Source: Hygrocybe punicea (Eukaryota; Basidiomycota; Agaricomycetes; Agaricales; Hygrophoraceae). From it: 64,000 nucleotides of DNA. Positions 59,179-64,000 of this stretch are shown in pieces. The notes beneath the pieces are model-generated. The model was given only the letters and a program-made list of their open reading frames with translations. It had not been told where the DNA came from and ran no database searches. Where the stretch lies: NCBI GenBank assembly GCA_963556145.1, contig OY744464.1, positions 2,728,001 through 2,792,000 of the forward strand, read 5' to 3'. Positions within the stretch are counted from its first letter, which is position 1, and every line of letters starts with the position of its first letter. A program made the position numbers and the translations under genes.

Positions 59179-59194
59179 CCACTAAACAAGTGTG

Positions 59195-59951
59195 TAAGGA
59201 TTGACACGGGTTGACCCACAGGTCCAAAATGGCGCACCCACACCTGCACCCGCCAAAACCGTACCTGGACGGGTAATGGGTGCAAACTGCACCCATTACT
59301 CGACAGGTTGCCATGGTGACTACTACAGCCACGTCGCACACATCGAGCACACGTCAATAGACATGGCCCGTCCGTGTCGCGACGTCTGCACACCTCCATC
59401 GAACACCGTCTATGGAATGGACTGGCCAATGGGCCAGTGCCAACTGAGACGGCGTCGTTTAAGTGTGTGTGCGTGTGTACAGTCGTGCGTGCAGTCGTGT
59501 ATGTGTGCATCGTGCTGTGTCGTGTGTGTGCATCGTGTGTGTGTTGTCGGGTTGGGTTCTGGTCAGCACGAGATGCAGTGGGCACGTACCTGGAGACCAG
59601 GTGGTGGGCACACCACCCACCTGGCCCTGTTCGTCCTCTGCATGTGTCCTCGCTGGCGTCGTCCGTGCAACCAGTGTCGGTTGCCACGCAGCACACAGTT
59701 GATGTGTGGTGGTGGTGGTGGTGGTGATGGTGATGGCAAGTGACAGCTGCTGTCAAAAAATAAGTAAAAATGTAATTATTAAAGAATAAAAGGTTACCTT
59801 AGGGTCCTCAAGTGAGGAACTGTGAAAAACCCGCACACCACGGGTAACGGGTGCGGTTTGGGAACGGTGTGTGTTTTGGAACACCGTACCCGAACCCGCG
59901 CTACCCGTTTAGGAAACACCGTGGGTAAACCCAAACCCGTGTCAATCCTTA
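59195..59951. mobile_element. hAT-like MITE 3 (757 bp)
   Basis: Perfect 18-bp inverted repeats TAAGGATTGACACGGGTT at both ends. Flanks CAAGTGTG and CTTGTGTG agree at 6 of 8 positions, consistent with a diverged 8-bp duplication. Subterminal CGGGT/ACCCG words and a GT-rich and GGT-rich core fit the pattern of the other two MITEs. No transposase. Confidence 0.65.
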
Positions 59952-60901
59952 CTTGTGTGAGTATGGCAAGTTGCTGTGAAACGAGATAAAGAGGTCAGAC
60001 ACGTTAGGTTTGACCAGTTTCGCTTTAGGAATGACCGGGTCATAGCGAGTGGGTGGCAGGTGGCAAGTGGTGGGTTCTATGAGAGTCGAATACCTGATTG
60101 TGGCAGGTGACATTGATGATAGACGAGAGACGGTGGACGGTTCAGCCATGGTTCCGGCCAGCAGCAAGTGGGCGCAGTTATGAAAGTCCTGGAAGTCATA
60201 GGGATCACTATGGAAGTGGTTCGGTTTCTGGTACTGTAGATGGGTCTTGATATCCTTTTTGAGCTTGGCATGGAAGCCGTTCTCATACGCGATATTACGT
60301 TCTCGGGGAGAGATCCAACCTTTGTCTAAAAGGAACCCTGAAATCCAGATGAACTTGCGGTAATATTCACCAAGTTCAGCACAAGTATGGATGCTGTAAG
60401 TGGTTTGGGTATGCATAGGATGGTCAAGGTGTACCAATGATTGTCTTCTGTGCCCAGGTATAGCACGAGTATGCTCCTTTTGAATGTCACATAATTGGTG
60501 CTGGTCATGCTAGGCAGACTCTCCCAAAGCTCGTAGTTGCTAAGGGATGCATAGCGCAAGCTATGTTTAATTTGGCCTGCATCGTTGAGACCGGCATTGG
60601 CAGCATATAGCTCTACTTCTTCAAAGAAGCGATTTAGGTTGAGCGGGTTCCTGTCAAAGCTCGGGGCCGTGGAATGACCATGAGCGGGCATTTGTCGTGG
60701 GGTGACATGGGGAGCAGTAGCGTGGGGAGCGGTTGAAGATCCAGCGGTTGAAGTCATTGTTGGAATAGGAATGAGCTGAGATGTTGACAGAATGGTTGTC
60801 GGGTGTACAATGGGCGGGTCGGGTAACATGGACGATGATGGCATGGACAAAGACAGAGTTTTCGATGTCAAGAGCGAAGACGTGGATGGAGGTTCTAACA
60901 A
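59952..60901 (-). pseudogene. Retrotransposon gag-like remnant
   Basis: Frames 60326-60901 and 59949-60437 join across a frameshift near 60430. The protein has a P/S/T-rich start and then a gag-like core (NPLNLNRFFEEVELYAANAG, YELWESLPSM, YVTFKRSILVLY, then CAELGEYYRKFIWISGFLL and ARERNIAYENGF-like text). This pattern is typical of the capsid region of fungal LTR retrotransposons. No protease, reverse transcriptase or integrase was found, and the remnant ends where the hAT-like MITE and Helitron end abut. Flanking LTRs were not delimited. Confidence 0.55.
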
Positions 60902-61991
60902 AGTTGAGGTTAGGGCGATGTGGGTGCAGAACTAAGATCAGATGAGTCAGGTGTTATTGTAATAATTGGTATATCAACCGATTCAAGACTGTCGGATGAG
61001 AGATATAAGGGCGTGTTTGACCCTGAGACAAGCGGAAGATTATTGTGTCAAGCGAGGTGATTGGATACTAGTTGGAAGAAGTCGTCGTCGATTGTTGGGT
61101 CGAAGGCAGCTAGAGAAAGTTCTTGTTGAAGGGTTCTTCGAGGAAGGTCTCGAAGACAACAGTCAGAGGGAGTGATACAGGAAGAGGAAGCTATGGTGAT
61201 GCTAAACTATTCCTCGCAGTGGGCTCCAGATGTAGTGGTGAGGTCGGGGTGGCTGCAGAACAATGATCCTAGCCTGGGGGTGTCAGCGTAGAAGTGACAA
61301 GGAATAGTTTAGCAAGCTTCAGTAAGGTGATAAGAGACAAAGGGTAGAAAGCCACTGAGTAAAAACTACTGATATCTATCGAGACTGGTCAAAGCCGATG
61401 ATGTCAGGTATGGCAGGTCAGGTGTTGGGTGACAAGGGATGTAAGAATATGGATGGTAGAATGATGGGGAGAGTGTCAAGGGATCTGACGAGTTGTATGA
61501 GCGATGGATTTTACTGAGAGACTGATTCTGAGTGAGGGGAAACAGGGGAACTGGTTTCTTATTTTGACATGGCGTTTGGGCACTGTTTTTATACTACAAA
61601 AATGTCTATCTAGTTTCAGACGAGAGTCCTCGGCTGATGAGGGAGAACAAAGAGGAAGAGAAATAGGGTAGTGATCAGAAGGTTGCGATGTGACGATGAC
61701 AGGAAAATGAGTGGGAGAAGTGAAAAGCCATGAAAAGATGTGAAATACTTTTATATATCTTCATAAGGGAGATGGTAGGCGCGAATTGGGCAAGTCTGAT
61801 GTTGGGATTCCAGTCTGATAAGATCCATCTGCAATGTTTGGGATTCTGTGCATTTAGGAGTTGGACCGACCCTGTATGCGAGCGGCCGTGCTAGTCAGTA
61901 TGCATCGGGTTACATCAGGTTCGAGCGTGAATCGCTAGGGACATCAGGTTCGAGCGGATTCATGAGATATTGAGCTTCCGGTCTCAGAGGG
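60902..61991. other. Non-coding; possible retrotransposon leader
   Basis: No gene recognised. A perfect 14-bp inverted pair, GCTAAACTATTCCT (about 61200) and AGGAATAGTTTAGC (about 61300), encloses about 85 bp. If the gag remnant had a 5' LTR it would lie here, but I could not define one. Confidence 0.4.
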
Positions 61992-62228
61992 TCAAGGACC
62001 CTCTACAAAATCCTGATCACGTAGATATTGGTGCCTTCTCTTGCATTCTTCCTCTTGATGATTGATAGTTCCATGTACGGTATGATGTACCTTGAAGAAA
62101 TTGAGTATCCTCTTCACCAAGCGCTCTGAAATCCCAGTATAGCTAGAAATGTCCACTGGACTAAGTAATGATGACAGCCAAATAACTATCCAATGGATGG
62201 CGGCAGCTACCTTGCTACCTCTGGGCAT
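61992..62228 (-). pseudogene. Helix-turn-helix fragment, transposase-like N-terminus
   Basis: A 78-residue frame with LSPVDISSYTGISERLVKRI then LNFFKVHHTV looks like the N-terminal helix-turn-helix of a DDE transposase of the Tc1/IS630 type common in basidiomycetes. No catalytic part follows. Low confidence. Confidence 0.3.
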
Positions 62229-62665
62229 GGAGGTGATGGTTGATGGTGAGTGAATTTCAGTGAAACTCCAACAAAGTCAGGCAGATGTCAAGCTGAACCT
62301 TGACTTTTGAATTTTTGCATTTCTTTGCCTTGGACTAGGCCAAATGTACGCTACTAATTCATAGGATCATAACAATATACGACCAAAGTCAATCCATTCA
62401 ATATTCGGTGAGTTATTGAATGTTTCGGGGGAGAATTCCCTTTTTAGTCATTTTTTCAGCTCCGCCAACTTTCCTGAAAACAACAATAACATGCAAAAGT
62501 AAATTTTAACACGCAAAAGTCAAATTTAACGTGCAAAATAATAAATTCAGTTCTGTCCAAGAACCTTCACACAGGTTCATTGAGGGAAGGACTAGCTTAC
62601 AACTGCGTCCTCGCGGCAGTCATTTGAGAGCTGTCATGGACAAAATATATCGGAAATCCTTACGT
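62229..62665. other. Non-coding, short AT-rich repeats
   Basis: Three near-copies of AACRYGCAAAAGT with AAATTTTAAC spacing lie at about 62490-62540. No gene. The RPC1 3' end and its terminator should be here. Confidence 0.4.
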
Positions 62666-64000
62666 TTACTCTGCATTCTCAAACAACAATTTCCTTGGTG
62701 TGCCGATGCCTGGAGATACCGAGTACAATGCAGGCCTTAACGAAAAATATTAGATAGGTTGTAATAGACGGAGTAACACGCATACATCGAAGTCCCACAT
62801 TTCGCAGCAGGATTTCCCATTATGATACTCTCCGATACACCAGCGATACTATCTTTTTTTCCAAATGCAGATGCATCGAACAAATGATCCGTGGTCTTTT
62901 CGAACGATGCCAACATGAGGACACTGTCTTTCATTTTGGCTACACCAAAACGCGTGATGCCCAAGACTTCTCCCTAGAAAGGTAGAGCATTCGTGAGGGG
63001 TAGCAGTTGCTGATCAGACTCACTTTGTAGGTCATCACATCTCCGAGCAACATGACATGCCGGGGGTCGATGTTCATATCATGACTTGTCATGGTGTATT
63101 GAATCTCATCAATTATTGTTTGCCTCGCAGCCTCGATGCCAAGCACCTGCGCAACTTCAATGACATGGTTGGACGATGTGTGTTCTCCAACAATGCCTAT
63201 ACAATAGTATGAAATTCGATGCAGGAAAGACTAGAAAGACAAACCTTCTGTAACCATGCATCTTTGAAGACCATACCCCTCCACTAACAACTCTTTGTCA
63301 CCTTTTTTGCCCCTCGCATCGTCTTTTTCCTTGATGTTAATGATGGCACGTTGTATCGTCGCAAAACCCTGAATTACAGCATGAAAGGTGGTGATGTCGG
63401 ACGACGGACCTGTACTGTACCTTGACAACTACATCGGGAAGAGCCCTTTTTAACTCTCGTAGCCGGTAGTATTTGTCCTGGCCATCCACATAGATCCGAA
63501 GCCGATTTCTACGAGGCATGACGGTGATAGACTGGACGACGTCCTGATGAAGTCATTCCAGGAGATAGAACAAAGGATTCACCTCCTGCTTGACCTTCAA
63601 TTTTCTGGACAATACAACGGCCCATTTGATGTCATCAAGTGTTAATTCCAGCTGCAAAATTTTGTGAGTAAGTAATCAACAGAACCAGGTCCTAACCTGA
63701 AGTTTTTGGATAGCCTCCGTGTCAATGATGATCCCAATATATGTATATTCAGGTGCCCATGCCTCCTCCAACACCGATGCAATCTATAACAACATCTGTA
63801 CTGTTCGCTTTGATTAGACACAGGCAGGAAACACACCTCTCCCAGGCGGGTTTTTTCTAGCCGACCTTTGACAATGCGAGCGGAAGGCTCACTATCACTT
63901 GTAACAAGCTTGCAACTTATGATAGGTGTACTAATCGCTTTAGCAGCATTGATGATTTCCTTGATTCGCGGAACACCGAGAGTAACGTTCATAGACGCAA
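62666..64000 (-). CDS. RPC1: RNA polymerase III largest subunit RPC1, C-terminal exons
   Basis: Eight exons in the window (63837-64000, 63697-63783, 63583-63651, 63421-63543, 63245-63368, 63024-63196, 62786-62973, 62666-62735) give about 330 C-terminal residues. [20 protein letters not shown] is the conserved trigger-loop-adjacent block of RNA polymerase largest subunits, and [10 protein letters not shown] fits RPC1. Later blocks are [59 protein letters not shown], and [20 protein letters not shown] last small intron (GTATGC...TTAAG) then leads to [20 protein letters not shown] and a stop at 62666. Pol III makes tRNA and 5S RNA. All introns are 40-55 nt. The gene continues beyond the window. 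Confidence 0.9.

Noticed and set aside
59201..59756. Frames of 117-199 codons rich in His, Val or Cys
   Set aside because: They lie inside MITE 3 and come from GT- and GGT-rich sequence.

Overview
The window looks like a transposon-dense, accessory part of a basidiomycete (Agaricomycete-type) genome. Evidence: many short GT..AG introns of about 40-60 nt, Helitrons with DUF6570-like modules, CACTA (Tnp2-type) elements of basidiomycete style, an F-box gene, basidiomycete-expanded families of unknown function, and at the right edge the C-terminal exons of the RNA polymerase III largest subunit (RPC1). RPC1 is the only clearly conserved housekeeping gene.

Layout: 0.1-6.4 kb holds Helitron copy A (minus strand, decayed), interrupted by a 261-bp solo-LTR-like insert that carries a tRNA-like sequence. 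6.5-8.2 kb is non-coding with a 302-bp tandem repeat, a 184-bp-arm foldback and CACATGTG-palindrome repeats. 9.1-13.1 kb has an unrecognised gene remnant and the first CACTA derivative. 13-17.7 kb has an SPT5-like remnant joined to a CACTA exon, and an F-box gene. 17.8-22.7 kb is the most complete CACTA element. 25.2-26.5 kb is another CACTA derivative. 26.9-31 kb is a PIF/Harbinger pair (DDE transposase plus Myb/SANT-like partner) with a hAT-like MITE sitting exactly at a splice acceptor. 31.7-34.3 kb is an 82-bp minisatellite and a 168-bp satellite. 35.9-38.3 kb is a minus-strand CACTA remnant, inside the right arm of a 2-kb inverted duplication shared with 10.5-12.5 kb. 40.0-42.7 kb is a multi-exon gene of unknown function. 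43.2-59.2 kb is an apparent head-to-tail Helitron array (copy B decayed, copy C with an intact 1.4-kb-codon ORF but 5' truncated, then a short non-autonomous unit), each ending in the same hairpin motif. 59.2-61 kb is a hAT-like MITE beside a gag-like remnant, and 62.7-64 kb is RPC1.

Functionally the Helitron protein reads in order as an N-terminal repeat module, a DUF6570-like zinc module, an HUH Rep nuclease, a PIF1 helicase and a C-terminal domain resembling a ubiquitin-specific protease. The Harbinger pair is transposase plus DNA-binding partner. Most elements are broken by stops, frameshifts or nested insertions. All calls are from reading the sequence; no database search was possible.
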